Source: Gammaproteobacteria bacterium (GTDB taxonomy: Bacteria > Pseudomonadota > Gammaproteobacteria > Nitrosococcales > Methylophagaceae). Taken from it: a stretch of DNA of 64,000 nucleotides. The number at the start of each line of letters is the position of its first letter. The stretch's first letter is position 1. Under the pieces are notes generated by a model. That model had not been told where the DNA came from and made no database searches. It saw only the letters and a list, made by a program, of their open reading frames with translations. The stretch covers positions 310,001 to 374,000 of the forward strand of contig JAQWIT010000003.1 in assembly GCA_029248745.1 (NCBI GenBank). Direction: 5' to 3'. A program made the translations under genes and the position numbers. Positions 1 through 10,625 of the stretch are shown piece by piece.

Positions 1-404
1 CAATACGTCGTCGCAGGACTTGTACTGGGTGTAACGAACGCTTTACAACTTATGAGACGGTAGAGTTAACTTTACCCCGGTTAATCAAGCGTGATGAATC
101 ACGGGCCTTGTTCGATGAGAGTAAACTCAGAGCAAGTTTTTTAAGAGCACTAGAAAAGCGTCCTGTAAATACAGATGCCGTTGATAGTGCAGTGAATGGG
201 ATCATCCATCGTTTAAGAGCCACCGGTGAACGCGAAGTGGCGAGTCGTTTAATTGGCGATTGGGTGATGGATGCATTACGCGAACTGGATGAAGTCGCAT
301 ACGTTCGTTTTGCATCGGTTTACCGAAGCTTCCAAGATGTGAATGCATTTCGTGAAGAGATTGAACGGATGGAAAATACCTCAGAATCGGTTAAGAAGGA
401 TTAG
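1..404 (+). CDS. nrdR: Transcriptional repressor NrdR (5' end cut by window)
   Basis: Open frame from position 3 reads [31 protein letters not shown]..., continuing into the 98 aa ORF; classic NrdR zinc-ribbon/ATP-cone sequence. Confidence 0.93.
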   Translation, partial: IRRRRTCTGCNERFTTYETVELTLPRLIKRDESRALFDESKLRASFLRALEKRPVNTDAVDSAVNGIIHRLRATGEREVASRLIGDWVMDALRELDEVAYVRFASVYRSFQDVNAFREEIERMENTSESVKKD

Positions 405-409
405 ACGAT

Positions 410-631
410 ATGCTAAGAGTGATTGTTTTTTGTGATGTCTGTAACCCTCAAGGGATCCGTTATATTGAGCAGCAACACAACTCCGAAGATGGTGATGAGG
501 GCGGGCGAAGAATTACAGATGGCCGTGCGTGGTATGAGGGATCTTTGACAGAAGCAGAACAAACCGGTTGGGTCATCGACGATGACAAGCACATCTGTCC
601 AAAATGTGAAGCGCGCCGAAACAAAAGCTAA
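410..631 (+). CDS. Small hypothetical protein with two Cys pairs (CDVC, CPKC), possible zinc-binding
   Basis: 73 aa ORF between nrdR and ribD in the same direction, overlapping the ribD start. Confidence 0.65.
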   Translation: MLRVIVFCDVCNPQGIRYIEQQHNSEDGDEGGRRITDGRAWYEGSLTEAEQTGWVIDDDKHICPKCEARRNKS

Positions 632-1725
632 TGTCCCATGAATCGATGATGGCCCGTGCGCTGATTCTAGCAGAGCGAGGGCTTTACACAACAGCACCTA
701 ACCCAAGAGTCGGATGCGTCATCGCTAAAGATGACGAGGTATTGTCTGAAGGCTGGCATCAAAAAGCGGGTGAACCTCATGCGGAAATTAACGCATTGAA
801 TCAATTGGATGATAAATCAGCACTAGGTGCTGACTGTTATATTACGCTAGAACCTTGTAGCCATACTGGACGAACACCCCCTTGTGCTGATGCCTTAATC
901 AAAGCAGGTATTAAACGGGCTTTTATCGCTATGGCCGACCCAAACCCATTGGTTGCAGGTAACGGCATAAAAAAACTAGAACAAGCAGGCATAACGGTTG
1001 TGACAGGTTTACTACAGCAGCAAGCTGAGGCCCTAAATCGAGGGTTCTGCCAGCGAATGAGACAAAACAGGCCCTATATTAGAAGTAAAATAGCCATGAG
1101 TCTTGATGGGCGTACCGCGATGGCCTCGGGAGAAAGTCAGTGGATAACAAGCCCTGATGCGCGACAAGATGTGCAAAAGTTACGAGCACAAAGCGGTGCG
1201 ATTGTCACAGGCATAGGCACGGTCTTAGCGGATGACCCATTGATGACGGTACGACCTTCACAATGGTATCCACAAGGACAAACAGTCAGACAACCGTTAA
1301 GAGTGGTTGTTGACAGTCAGTTTAAAATACCTAAGACAGCTAAGATACTGAGTGCTGAGGGTGAGATATGTATCGCAACCTGTAGCGATAAGAGCAAAGA
1401 GAATATTGCGGCCATTAAATGTCAGTACTTAGACGAACAAATTGACCTAACTGAGTTAATGAGTGAATTAGCAAAACGTGAGATTAATGATGTGCTGATT
1501 GAAGCAGGGCATCAGCTGAATGGCGGGCTTTTGAAAGCAGGTTTGATCGATGAGTTGGTGATTTATATGGCACCCAAATTAATGGGTAATAATGCGAAAG
1601 GGTTATTTCACTTACCGGCATTGAAGAAGATGTCGGAATGTATCGATCTGACGATTAGTGATATCAGAGCGGTAGGGTGCGATTGGCGTATTACCGCTAA
1701 ACCCAATCATTCTGAAAAAAATTAA
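631..1725 (+). CDS. ribD: Bifunctional riboflavin deaminase/reductase RibD
   Basis: HAE...PCSHTGRTPPC deaminase motif plus reductase domain; followed by ribE. Confidence 0.96.
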   Translation: MSHESMMARALILAERGLYTTAPNPRVGCVIAKDDEVLSEGWHQKAGEPHAEINALNQLDDKSALGADCYITLEPCSHTGRTPPCADALIKAGIKRAFIAMADPNPLVAGNGIKKLEQAGITVVTGLLQQQAEALNRGFCQRMRQNRPYIRSKIAMSLDGRTAMASGESQWITSPDARQDVQKLRAQSGAIVTGIGTVLADDPLMTVRPSQWYPQGQTVRQPLRVVVDSQFKIPKTAKILSAEGEICIATCSDKSKENIAAIKCQYLDEQIDLTELMSELAKREINDVLIEAGHQLNGGLLKAGLIDELVIYMAPKLMGNNAKGLFHLPALKKMSECIDLTISDIRAVGCDWRITAKPNHSEKN

Positions 1726-1743
1726 CGACAACGAGGACAAACC

Positions 1744-2385
1744 ATGTTTACCGGCATTATTGCAGCATTAGGTAAAGTACAAGCCATTGACGCAAAAGGC
1801 GGTGATGTCAGTTTAGATGTTGCGATGCAAAAGTTAGATCTTTCCGATGTCATATTGGGGGATAGCATTGCGATTAACGGTGTTTGTCTAACCGTAGTTG
1901 AAATCAATGATAAACAACTTGTGTTTGATGTCTCACGTGAGACACTAGACAGAAGCAGTTTAGGCACATTAAAAACAGGTTCACAAGTGAACTTAGAAAA
2001 AGCATTAGCGGTGGGTGATCGTTTAGGGGGGCATTTTGTCAGTGGTCATGTTGACGGTTTAGGGGAATGCATTCAGCGTGAAGCATCGGCTCGCTCGATT
2101 AAATTCAGATTCATTGTACCTGTAGGGTTAGAGCGTTATATTGCCGAAAAAGGTGCTATTTGCATAGATGGCACGAGTCTAACAGTCAATAATGCAGCTG
2201 AAAATTGGTTTGAAGTGAATATCATTCCGCATACGCTACAAGAAACCATCATTAAAACGTATCAGGTCGGAACAAAAGTAAATTTAGAAGTGGATTTGAT
2301 TGCCCGTTATTTGGAACGTTTATTACCAGAGAAACAAACGGGCATCACACACGAAACATTGTCAAAACATGGGTTTGCAAAATAA
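1744..2385 (+). CDS. ribE: Riboflavin synthase alpha subunit
   Basis: MFTGII start, duplicated lumazine-binding domains. Confidence 0.96.
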   Translation: MFTGIIAALGKVQAIDAKGGDVSLDVAMQKLDLSDVILGDSIAINGVCLTVVEINDKQLVFDVSRETLDRSSLGTLKTGSQVNLEKALAVGDRLGGHFVSGHVDGLGECIQREASARSIKFRFIVPVGLERYIAEKGAICIDGTSLTVNNAAENWFEVNIIPHTLQETIIKTYQVGTKVNLEVDLIARYLERLLPEKQTGITHETLSKHGFAK

Positions 2386-3503
2386 TGAAATTAAACACAA
2401 CGGCTGAAATTATCGACGATTTCAAGCAAGGGAAAATGGTCATTATCATTGATGATGAAGATCGTGAAAACGAAGGCGATCTGGTCATGGCAGCAGAATG
2501 TGTTACACCAGAAGCGATCAACTTTATGGCACGATTCGGCCGTGGCTTGATTTGTTTAACCCTAACGGAGCAACGTTGTAAGCAATTAAGATTGCCCTTA
2601 ATGGTGTCAGATAATCAAGCGGCTTATTCGACTAACTTTACCGTGTCTATAGAAGCAGCAGAAGGGGTGACAACAGGGATATCAGCCGCAGACAGGGCTT
2701 TAACTATCCAAGCAGCTGTCAGCGAAGAGGCCAAGTCAGAAGATGTGGTTCAGCCAGGTCATATTTTCCCATTAAAAGCGCAGCTTGGCGGTGTATTAAC
2801 ACGTGCGGGGCATACTGAAGCGGGTTGTGACTTGGCACAACTAGCAGGTAAAACACCCGCCTCTGTTATTGTTGAGATCTTAAATGAAGATGGCAGCATG
2901 GCGAGGAGACCAGACTTAGAAAAATTTGCCGAAACACATCAATTAAAAATCGGTACGATTGCCGATTTGATCAGTTATCGCCTTGAAAATGAAATGACAG
3001 TTCAACGGCTTTCACAGTGCCAGATGCCAACAGCACAAGGTGAATTTGAGCTTGTTAGTTTTCAAGATACCGTTAATGGGCAAGTGCATATTGCTTTGGT
3101 TGCGGGTGATATCAAACCTGATGAAGAAACATTGGTACGTGTTCATATGGCAGACCCATTGAATGATTTATTGGGTGCAACCAGAGAAAAAATTCACTGG
3201 CCTTTAGAAAAGGTGATGACTGAAATTCAGCAAGCAGGGAAGGGTGTATTAGTAGTACTCAGACAACCTGAACAGAATAAGCGCTTAGCTGAAAAAGTTG
3301 AACTATATCAGCAGCAAGATCGTGGCGATGCATTAACACAGAGTAAAATGAGTTGGGATATGCGGACTTTTGGTGTTGGCGCACAAATTTTAGCGGATTT
3401 GGGCGTCAAAAAAATGCGTGTGATGGGCACGCCAACCAAATTAACAGGGCTGTCAGGATTTGGCCTAGAGTTAGTCGGTTATGCTGAAGGAAAGAAAGCT
3501 TGA
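2385..3503 (+). CDS. ribB: 3,4-dihydroxy-2-butanone-4-phosphate synthase with degenerate GTP cyclohydrolase II-like C-terminal domain
   Basis: DDEDRENEGDL motif; the C-terminal domain lacks the Cys zinc ligands and the HRQEGR-type motif of active RibA. Confidence 0.92.
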   Translation: MKLNTTAEIIDDFKQGKMVIIIDDEDRENEGDLVMAAECVTPEAINFMARFGRGLICLTLTEQRCKQLRLPLMVSDNQAAYSTNFTVSIEAAEGVTTGISAADRALTIQAAVSEEAKSEDVVQPGHIFPLKAQLGGVLTRAGHTEAGCDLAQLAGKTPASVIVEILNEDGSMARRPDLEKFAETHQLKIGTIADLISYRLENEMTVQRLSQCQMPTAQGEFELVSFQDTVNGQVHIALVAGDIKPDEETLVRVHMADPLNDLLGATREKIHWPLEKVMTEIQQAGKGVLVVLRQPEQNKRLAEKVELYQQQDRGDALTQSKMSWDMRTFGVGAQILADLGVKKMRVMGTPTKLTGLSGFGLELVGYAEGKKA

Positions 3504-4648
3504 ACGCTAACATCATGGTAGTAGTGGGCGAAGCCTCTGGTGATGCTCATGCAGCGAGAGTTGTAACAGCGCTCAAGCAACGTGCGCCAGATATTAAAGT
3601 CAGTGGTATTGGCGGCGAGAAATTACGAGCTGCGGGCATGGAAATCAATATTGATTTTTCTGAGCTGGCGGTCATGGGATTAGTTGAAGTCCTAAAACGT
3701 TACCGGCATTTAAAAAATGTGTTCAATCAAATGGTGGAACGACTGAAAACCCATAGACCTGATTTATTGGTTTTAGTGGATTACCCAGGCTTCAACTTAA
3801 AAATGGCTAAAGAAGCCAAAAAGTTAGGTATTCCCGTTGCGTACTATATTAGCCCTAAAGTATGGGCATGGCGGAAAGGCCGAGTGAAAACGATTCAGCG
3901 TGTTGTGGATAAAATGCTGGTGTTGTTCCCTTTTGAAGTCCCTATCTATGAACAAGCAGGTGTCGCTGTTAATTGTGTTGGTCATCCACTAGTCGATGCT
4001 GTAAAAAGAACGTTAACGACAATTCAAGCTAAAGAAAAATTGGGCCTAGAAAAAGCCCATAAAGTCATTGGCTTATTTCCAGGTAGTCGCCACAGTGAAG
4101 TAGAAATGTTATTACCTTTAATGATTCAGGCTGCTGAGCGAATTAAACAACAACAGCTGGATATTCAGGTTGTTGTCCCTCTGGCTCCAGGTTTAAATAA
4201 AGAGGCGTTAGCACCGATATTGGCAGCATCTCGATTGCCTATTCAAGTTGTTGATAGTGAGTTTTATGATCTTACTTCAGCCTGTGATGCAATTGTGGCA
4301 GCTTCAGGGACAATAACATTAGAAATTGCCTTATTGGGTGTACCGCATTTTATTTGTTATCGCGTCTCACCCGTCACATATAAGATCTTACGGTGCCTTG
4401 TGAAAATCCCCTATGTCGGCCTATGTAATATTGTGACCAATAAAGCCTTGATAACAGAGATTTTACAAGATGATGTGACTGTACAACGCTTAGAAGAAGA
4501 ATTGCGTGATCGTTTGAGCCGAACAGATCAGCAAGCCGTAACTGAAGATATCCGTCAACAAGTATTGGCTGCCTTAGGTCCATCTGGCGGCGCTGATAAT
4601 GCCGCTGAGCAGTTATTGGTGATGTTATCTGAACAACAGGCCGCGTAA
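3500..4648 (+). CDS. lpxB: Lipid-A-disaccharide synthase (TTG start overlapping the ribB stop)
   Basis: [30 protein letters not shown] motifs. Confidence 0.95.
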   Translation: MNANIMVVVGEASGDAHAARVVTALKQRAPDIKVSGIGGEKLRAAGMEINIDFSELAVMGLVEVLKRYRHLKNVFNQMVERLKTHRPDLLVLVDYPGFNLKMAKEAKKLGIPVAYYISPKVWAWRKGRVKTIQRVVDKMLVLFPFEVPIYEQAGVAVNCVGHPLVDAVKRTLTTIQAKEKLGLEKAHKVIGLFPGSRHSEVEMLLPLMIQAAERIKQQQLDIQVVVPLAPGLNKEALAPILAASRLPIQVVDSEFYDLTSACDAIVAASGTITLEIALLGVPHFICYRVSPVTYKILRCLVKIPYVGLCNIVTNKALITEILQDDVTVQRLEEELRDRLSRTDQQAVTEDIRQQVLAALGPSGGADNAAEQLLVMLSEQQAA

Positions 4649-5214
4649 TGTCAGAATATATTGCAGGTGTCGATGAAGTAGGGCGAGGTCCCCTAGCAGG
4701 TGCAGTTGTGACAGCAGCGGTTATTTTAGATCCCAATAACCCTATAGCAGGCTTAGCAGATTCAAAAAAGCTAAGCGAAAAACAACGAGAAAAATTAGAA
4801 CCTTTAATCAAACAGCACGCACTTGCTTGGGCATTAGGCCGGTCAGAGCCGGATGAAATTGATGATATCAATATTCTGCAAGCAACATTAGTAGCCATGA
4901 AGCGAGCAGTCGAAGACTTGAGTATTAAACCAACACATGCATTAGTTGATGGTAATCAAGCTCCGGCATTGGCTTGCTCGATAACGACCGTGATAAAAGG
5001 GGATCAGTCTGAGCCGGCGATTGCAGCAGCATCAATATTAGCGAAAGTTGCAAGGGATAGAGAAATGACCAAAATGGAGGCGACTTATCCAGGCTATGGC
5101 TTTGCGAAACATAAAGGTTATCCAACACAGCAACATCAGCAAGCTTTGTTGGACTTAGGCGTGACACCCATTCACCGTCGGTCATTTAAACCTGTTCAGC
5201 GGGCATTGAAATGA
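4648..5214 (+). CDS. rnhB: Ribonuclease HII
   Basis: [23 protein letters not shown] motif. Confidence 0.96.
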   Translation: MSEYIAGVDEVGRGPLAGAVVTAAVILDPNNPIAGLADSKKLSEKQREKLEPLIKQHALAWALGRSEPDEIDDINILQATLVAMKRAVEDLSIKPTHALVDGNQAPALACSITTVIKGDQSEPAIAAASILAKVARDREMTKMEATYPGYGFAKHKGYPTQQHQQALLDLGVTPIHRRSFKPVQRALK

Positions 5215-5276
5215 AGCTAAAACACAGTGATATCAATGTTTTCAATGAGAAAGCAGGCAGTGAAAAGTAGCAAGCG

Positions 5277-5285
5277 TGGTATGAT
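5277..5285 (+). promoter_or_regulatory. Extended -10 promoter TGGTATGAT ahead of pcnB
   Basis: TGn-TATGAT ends 9 nt before the pcnB ATG at 5294. Confidence 0.5.
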
Positions 5286-5293
5286 AGCCTGCA

Positions 5294-6676
5294 ATGTTAT
5301 CCATAACTAAAATTTTTAATAGAAAGCAAAACCGATCTGAACATGAAGCTGACAGTCTGGGACAGCCGACAGTGCCATTAATTGTCTCGCGCGATCAGCA
5401 CAATTTATCCCGTTCTCAAGTCAGTCCTCAAGCGTTAAAAGTACTATACGGTTTAAAAGATGCCGGTTTTGAAGCTTATTTAGTGGGTGGCTGTGTACGT
5501 GACTTGTTATTAGGCTACGAGCCCAAAGACTTTGACGTTGCCACCAATGCTTCGCCAGAAGAAGTGCATAAACTATTTAAACGAAGTCGTTTAATTGGCC
5601 GTCGTTTTAAACTGGTTCACGTTGGCTTTGGCCGGGAAGTGATTGAAGTCGCTACTTTTAGAGCACCACCAGAAGCTGAGCAACACATCGATCAGCATGG
5701 TAAAATAGTACAAGACAATGTTTTTGGTACATTAGAACAAGATGCCTGGCGTCGCGACTTCACTATCAATGCCCTATATTACAACATCCGTGATTTTTCG
5801 ATTGTCGACTATACCGGTGGTATTAACGATCTGCAGGCAGGAAAAATTGGGTTAATTGGTGATGTTGAAACCCGCTATAGAGAAGATCCCGTTCGTATTC
5901 TACGAGCCTTACGTTTCGTGGGTAAATTAGGGCTTACATTAGAGCGTGATACCGAAAAGCACATTAAAGGCCTGGCAAAATTACTTCAAGATATTCCGCC
6001 GGCACGTTTATTCGATGAAACATTAAAGCTCTATCTAAGTGGCAAGGCAGTTGAGACACATCAATTACTAGTCGAATACGGAATATTTGGTCATTTATTC
6101 ACTGATAGCGCACGTTTATTAGCATCAGAACCAGAGAGCACCGCAGCAAAATTATTGACTAGAGCATTAGAAAATACCGATACGCGGATAAAAGAAGGTA
6201 AGCCAGTTACACCTGCTTTTTTATTTGCAGCTATTCTTTGGGGGCCGACATTTGCGCGTTGGCAAAATTATCAGGATAAAAAAATACCACCGTTGCCCGC
6301 ATTACAGAAAGCGGCGAATGAATTGATTTCAAAACAAGTACAACGTGTTGCCTTTCCAAAACGACTTACACTAGTGGCGCGTGATATTTGGTTGCTACAA
6401 ATTCGTTTGACAATGCGTCAGGGTAAACGGGCTTTTCGTTTATTGACACACCCAAAATTTAGAGCAGCTTATGATTTCTTGCTATTGCGTTCTGATGCAG
6501 GTGAACCGTTTGAAGAATTATCACAGTGGTGGACAGACTTTCAGTTTGCTGATGAATCAGAACAACAGAAAATGGTTGGTGAATTAGCGCCAGCACCATC
6601 TAAACGGAAACGGCGGCGTAGACGCGGGACTACAACGAAAAAGTCAGTGGTTGTTTCAACGAATCAAGCATCATAA
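5294..6676 (+). CDS. pcnB: Poly(A) polymerase I
   Basis: LVGGCVRDLLLGYEPKDFDVATNA; basic C-terminal tail KRKRRRRRG. Confidence 0.95.
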   Translation: MLSITKIFNRKQNRSEHEADSLGQPTVPLIVSRDQHNLSRSQVSPQALKVLYGLKDAGFEAYLVGGCVRDLLLGYEPKDFDVATNASPEEVHKLFKRSRLIGRRFKLVHVGFGREVIEVATFRAPPEAEQHIDQHGKIVQDNVFGTLEQDAWRRDFTINALYYNIRDFSIVDYTGGINDLQAGKIGLIGDVETRYREDPVRILRALRFVGKLGLTLERDTEKHIKGLAKLLQDIPPARLFDETLKLYLSGKAVETHQLLVEYGIFGHLFTDSARLLASEPESTAAKLLTRALENTDTRIKEGKPVTPAFLFAAILWGPTFARWQNYQDKKIPPLPALQKAANELISKQVQRVAFPKRLTLVARDIWLLQIRLTMRQGKRAFRLLTHPKFRAAYDFLLLRSDAGEPFEELSQWWTDFQFADESEQQKMVGELAPAPSKRKRRRRRGTTTKKSVVVSTNQAS

Positions 6677-7158
6677 TGCAAGCCTTTATTGGTTTAGGCA
6701 GTAATCTTGCCGCCCCGCAACAACAGGTGCTTTTAGCGCAATGCGATCTTTCAGCACTGCCTGAGACAGCCTTTATCAGGCATTCATCACTATACAAAAG
6801 CCCACCAATGGGTCCGCAAGACCAACCTGATTTTATTAATGCGGTGTCCGCAATCGATACGACATTGTCGCCTGATGCGTTATTAAATCATTTGCAACAA
6901 ATAGAGCAGCAACATGGTCGGGTTAAACAGCGTCATTGGGGCGAGCGTACGCTTGATTTGGATATCTTGCTATATGACGACTGGCAGATCGAAGAGTCAC
7001 ATTTGCATGTGCCGCACAAAGGGATAGCAGAACGTGCTTTTGTGCTTTATCCTTTAGCTGAAATAGCACCTAATTTAGATATCCCTGGCTTAGGGCCTAT
7101 CGCTGAATTACTTGCATCGTGTCCTAAAAGCGGTTTAGAAAGACTAGAAACGAAATAG
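6676..7158 (+). CDS. folK: HPPK (6-hydroxymethyldihydropterin pyrophosphokinase)
   Basis: FIGLGSNL, GERTLDLDILLYDD motifs. Confidence 0.95.
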   Translation: MQAFIGLGSNLAAPQQQVLLAQCDLSALPETAFIRHSSLYKSPPMGPQDQPDFINAVSAIDTTLSPDALLNHLQQIEQQHGRVKQRHWGERTLDLDILLYDDWQIEESHLHVPHKGIAERAFVLYPLAEIAPNLDIPGLGPIAELLASCPKSGLERLETK

Positions 7159-7160
7159 AT

Positions 7161-7817
7161 ATGAATACATCTTTACCACAACGTTATATTGTAGTTGAAG
7201 GCCCAATTGGTGTTGGTAAAACCCATTTGGTAAACCGTTTGGCGGAGAGTTTTTCTGGTACGGCCTTATTTGAGCAGCCAGAACATAACCCGTTTTTAGA
7301 AAAATTTTATACCCATCCTCAGCAATCCGCATTGCCAACACAGTTGAGTTTTTTAATGCAAAGAATAAAGCTGAGTAAAAGTCTGCAACAAGATGATTTT
7401 TTTCATGATCTACAAATCGCTGATTTTATGATCGATAAGGATCGTTTATTTGCTCAGATTACCTTGGATGATGATGAGTTAGCCTTATACAATATGGTGT
7501 ATGACAATCTCACCATGCATCATCGTCAGCCCGACTTGGTGATTTATTTACAAGCACCGCTTTCTGTACTAAAAAACAGAATATCGCAGCGGGGTATTGG
7601 CTATGAACAACGGATTGAAGATGCATATCTACAACGTTTAACAGAAAGCTATGCTGATTTTTTTCATTACTACGAAGCTTCTCCCTTATTGATTGTGAAT
7701 GCTGAGCAAATTAATTTGGTCGATAGTGAGCAAGATTATGAAAACTTGATTGATCAAATCAGGCGTATTCAAAGTGGGCGCCATTATTACAACCCTCTGC
7801 CAAACAAAGAGAAATAG
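7161..7817 (+). CDS. Deoxynucleoside (deoxyadenosine/deoxyguanosine) kinase
   Basis: YIVVEGPIGVGKTHLVNRL P-loop; between folK and panB. Confidence 0.88.
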   Translation: MNTSLPQRYIVVEGPIGVGKTHLVNRLAESFSGTALFEQPEHNPFLEKFYTHPQQSALPTQLSFLMQRIKLSKSLQQDDFFHDLQIADFMIDKDRLFAQITLDDDELALYNMVYDNLTMHHRQPDLVIYLQAPLSVLKNRISQRGIGYEQRIEDAYLQRLTESYADFFHYYEASPLLIVNAEQINLVDSEQDYENLIDQIRRIQSGRHYYNPLPNKEK

Positions 7818-7818
7818 C

Positions 7819-8613
7819 ATGAATCGTCTAACCCTAACGCAATGCCGCCAAATGAAAAAAGATGGGGATAAAATCGCTGTTCTGACTGCTTACGATGCCA
7901 GTTTTAGTACTGTCTTAGAGCAAGCCGGTATCGATGTGATTTTAGTTGGGGATTCACTAGGTATGGTAATTCAGGGGCAAGAAAGCACATTACCAGTGAC
8001 TGTCGAAAATATGGTTTATCACACACAGAATGTGGTACGCGGTAGTAAAAAAGCGTTTATCATCGCCGATCTGCCTTTTATGAGTTATGCCAATCAGGAA
8101 CAAGCGATTACCAATGCAGCTCGTTTGATGGCTGAAGGCGGAGCACAAATGGTCAAGCTAGAAGGTGGCCCGATTGTTATTGATATCGTTAAGCAGCTGG
8201 TGGATAGAGGTATTCCTGTATGTGGCCATTTAGGCCTTTTGCCACAGTCAGTTCATCGTTTAGGTGGGTATCGTGTACAAGGACGTGAACCAGAGCAAGC
8301 ACAAGGGTTGATTGAAGCAGCGCAGCAGTTAGAGCAAGCGGGTGCGGATTTGTTGATATTAGAATGTGTGCCGGCGAGTCTTGGTAAAGTGGTGACAGAA
8401 GCGGTCAATATGCCAGTGATTGGTATTGGCGCAGGGGTAGATTGCGACGGTCAAGTCTTAGTCTTGTATGACATGTTAGGTATCACACCAGAACGAACCC
8501 CTAAATTTAATCATGACTTCCTAAAAGGAGCTGGCAGCATATTAGCTGCTGTAACAGATTATGTGAAAGCCGTTAAATCTGGAGAGTTCCCTACTGCTGA
8601 GCAGCAATATTAA
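7819..8613 (+). CDS. panB: 3-methyl-2-oxobutanoate hydroxymethyltransferase
   Basis: ATG at 7819 (MNRLTLTQCRQMKKDG); VLVGDSLGMVIQGQESTLPVT motif. Confidence 0.96.
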   Translation: MNRLTLTQCRQMKKDGDKIAVLTAYDASFSTVLEQAGIDVILVGDSLGMVIQGQESTLPVTVENMVYHTQNVVRGSKKAFIIADLPFMSYANQEQAITNAARLMAEGGAQMVKLEGGPIVIDIVKQLVDRGIPVCGHLGLLPQSVHRLGGYRVQGREPEQAQGLIEAAQQLEQAGADLLILECVPASLGKVVTEAVNMPVIGIGAGVDCDGQVLVLYDMLGITPERTPKFNHDFLKGAGSILAAVTDYVKAVKSGEFPTAEQQY

Positions 8614-9464
8614 TGCAACTAGTATCATCGCTAGAGCAGCTTCGCCAACAAGTTAAACAATGGCGCCAGCACGGTTTAATGATTGGTTTTGTACCCACAA
8701 TGGGTAACCTTCATGCTGGCCATTTGTCTTTAGTTGAAAAAGCCAAGCAGTATGCTGATAAGGTGATCGTGAGCATCTTTGTTAATCCGCTGCAATTTAA
8801 TGAGCAAAGTGATCTTGATGCCTATCCAAGAACACAAGAGAAAGACGCAGCACAACTTGTTGAAACAGCATGTGACATTGTTTTCATGCCAGATGCGAAG
8901 ACAGTTTACCCAGAAGGTATGGCAAAACAGAGCAAAATTATCGTGTCGGAAATAGGGGATAGGCTTTGTGGCGCCCACCGCCCTGGCCATTTTGATGGGG
9001 TGGCTACAGTTGTTACCAAATTATTTAATATGGTCATGCCCGATATTGCGGTATTTGGTGAAAAGGATTACCAACAGTTATTGTTGATTAAAAAATTGGT
9101 CGATGATCTTAATATGCCAATTAAAATAATTGGTTCACAAACACATCGAGAGCAGAATGGTTTAGCAATGAGTTCTCGAAATCAATATTTATCTGAGGCA
9201 GAGAAAACGACAGCTGGCGAAATTTATCACACATTGGTGGATATTAAACATAGTTTAGAAAACGGGCGGAATGATTTCACAACATTGTGTGAACAAGCCA
9301 AGCAAAATATTGAGCAAAAAGGCTTTGATATCGATTATATTGAGATTTGCCGTGAGATAGACTTGATGCCGGCCCAATCAAGCGATAAGGTGCTTAGGAT
9401 ACTGATGGCAGCACAATTAGGGCCAGCAAGATTAATCGATAATGTTACTTGTCATCTTGCTTGA
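8613..9464 (+). CDS. panC: Pantothenate synthetase
   Basis: GFVPTMGNLHAGHLSLV; GEKDYQQL. Confidence 0.96.
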   Translation: MQLVSSLEQLRQQVKQWRQHGLMIGFVPTMGNLHAGHLSLVEKAKQYADKVIVSIFVNPLQFNEQSDLDAYPRTQEKDAAQLVETACDIVFMPDAKTVYPEGMAKQSKIIVSEIGDRLCGAHRPGHFDGVATVVTKLFNMVMPDIAVFGEKDYQQLLLIKKLVDDLNMPIKIIGSQTHREQNGLAMSSRNQYLSEAEKTTAGEIYHTLVDIKHSLENGRNDFTTLCEQAKQNIEQKGFDIDYIEICREIDLMPAQSSDKVLRILMAAQLGPARLIDNVTCHLA

Positions 9465-9515
9465 TATCGTCGAAAAAGCGATAATAGCCTGCTGATTTTA
9501 ATAAAAATGCTATTT

Positions 9516-9896
9516 ATGAAATTAACGCTACTAAAAACAAAATTACATCGGGCTTGTGTGACACATTCAGAACTTGAGTATGAAGGCTCGTGTGCGATTG
9601 ATGGTCAGTTATTAGAAGCAGCGGGCATTCATGAATATGAACAAATTCAAATTTATAATGTGACTAATGGTGAGCGTTTTACAACTTATGCCATTCGTGC
9701 TGAAGCGGGTTCTCACATCATCTCTGTCAATGGTGCGGCAGCACATAAAGCGTCACCTGGCGATCGCATTATTATTTGTGCTTATGCAACATTAGACGAA
9801 CAAGAACTAACCAACTTTAAACCAACGTTGGTCTATTTAGATGAAAATAATCGCATTACAAACAAGAGACACGCGATCCCTGTTCAAGCTGCATAG
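9516..9896 (+). CDS. panD: Aspartate 1-decarboxylase
   Basis: [21 protein letters not shown], with the Gly-Ser cleavage site. Confidence 0.95.
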   Translation: MKLTLLKTKLHRACVTHSELEYEGSCAIDGQLLEAAGIHEYEQIQIYNVTNGERFTTYAIRAEAGSHIISVNGAAAHKASPGDRIIICAYATLDEQELTNFKPTLVYLDENNRITNKRHAIPVQAA

Positions 9897-9938
9897 GCGT
9901 GTCATTTTGTTAGAACACGTCATAAAACAGTAACCAAA

Positions 9939-9956
9939 CTGTTATTAAATTGTCAT
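9939..9956 (+). promoter_or_regulatory. Pho-box-like direct repeat CTGTTAT-TAAA-TTGTCAT
   Basis: 7-4-7 repeat close to the PhoB consensus CTGTCAT-N4-CTGTCAT, about 50 bp upstream of the pseudogene at 10003. Confidence 0.5.
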
Positions 9957-10002
9957 TCGCCTTATTTATGCTTAATCAACTAAACAAGAAATGAGGCGAT
10001 GA

Positions 10003-10368
10003 ATGCTCAATATTGAACAGGCGATCCAAGAAAAATTTCCAAACTTTGAACAACGAAGTTCTTGGGTAAAAAGTCCAACAATCAGTCTATTACGAAAGCT
10101 GACCTACGAGTAAGAAATCAATCAGTTTTTAGAAAGGCATCAAGACCTCCAAGGTTCTGATTTCATGAATAACTATTTTGTACCCGATGATGATTTAAAA
10201 TATGCTCAGTCTTATTACAGAGGGTGGAATAAAGATTAGGGCTGGCAACATAGCCCAATGAAGGGCGCTTTTAAGACAGCTAATTTAAATATCAGTGCTT
10301 TCGATGTTGATTACTCAGAAGGTGAGATAGATGAGATCTTTGTCTGGAACAATCAAGCCTCAGATTGA
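10003..10368 (+). pseudogene. Remnant of an acyltransferase (PlsC/ornithine-lipid type) N-terminus with in-frame stops
   Basis: One frame reads MLNIEQAIQEKFPNFEQRSSWVKSPTISLLRKLTYE*EINQFLERHQDLQGSDF..., with further stops at 10237 and 10366. Confidence 0.5.
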
Positions 10369-10625
10369 GAGTTGCTAGGTCCATTAGCAGGTGCAGATGG
10401 TATTTTCTCATTTACAGATTTTCTTTAGATTCGAGTTGCTTTGATGAAATCAATGATGGGTTACAATCAAGAATGGAGATCGCAACTGTAGTGAACGCTG
10501 GGTCGTCACTTGAGCAAAATCATCATTATCAATCGATGGTGGTGCATTACCAACACCGAGTGCTGTACCTATCACAGCTGCGGTGTGGTTTTTTGCTAAT
10601 TCATTTGTAGATTAAGGAATGATAA

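Noticed and set aside
413-697. Minus-strand 94 aa ORF and many other antisense ORFs (e.g. 4374-4898, 8730-8990, 21136-21504, 27005-27334, 30086-30499, 57264-57611, 59111-59512)
   Set aside because: They lie wholly opposite strongly conserved genes and read as low-complexity or reverse-complement artefacts without recognisable families.
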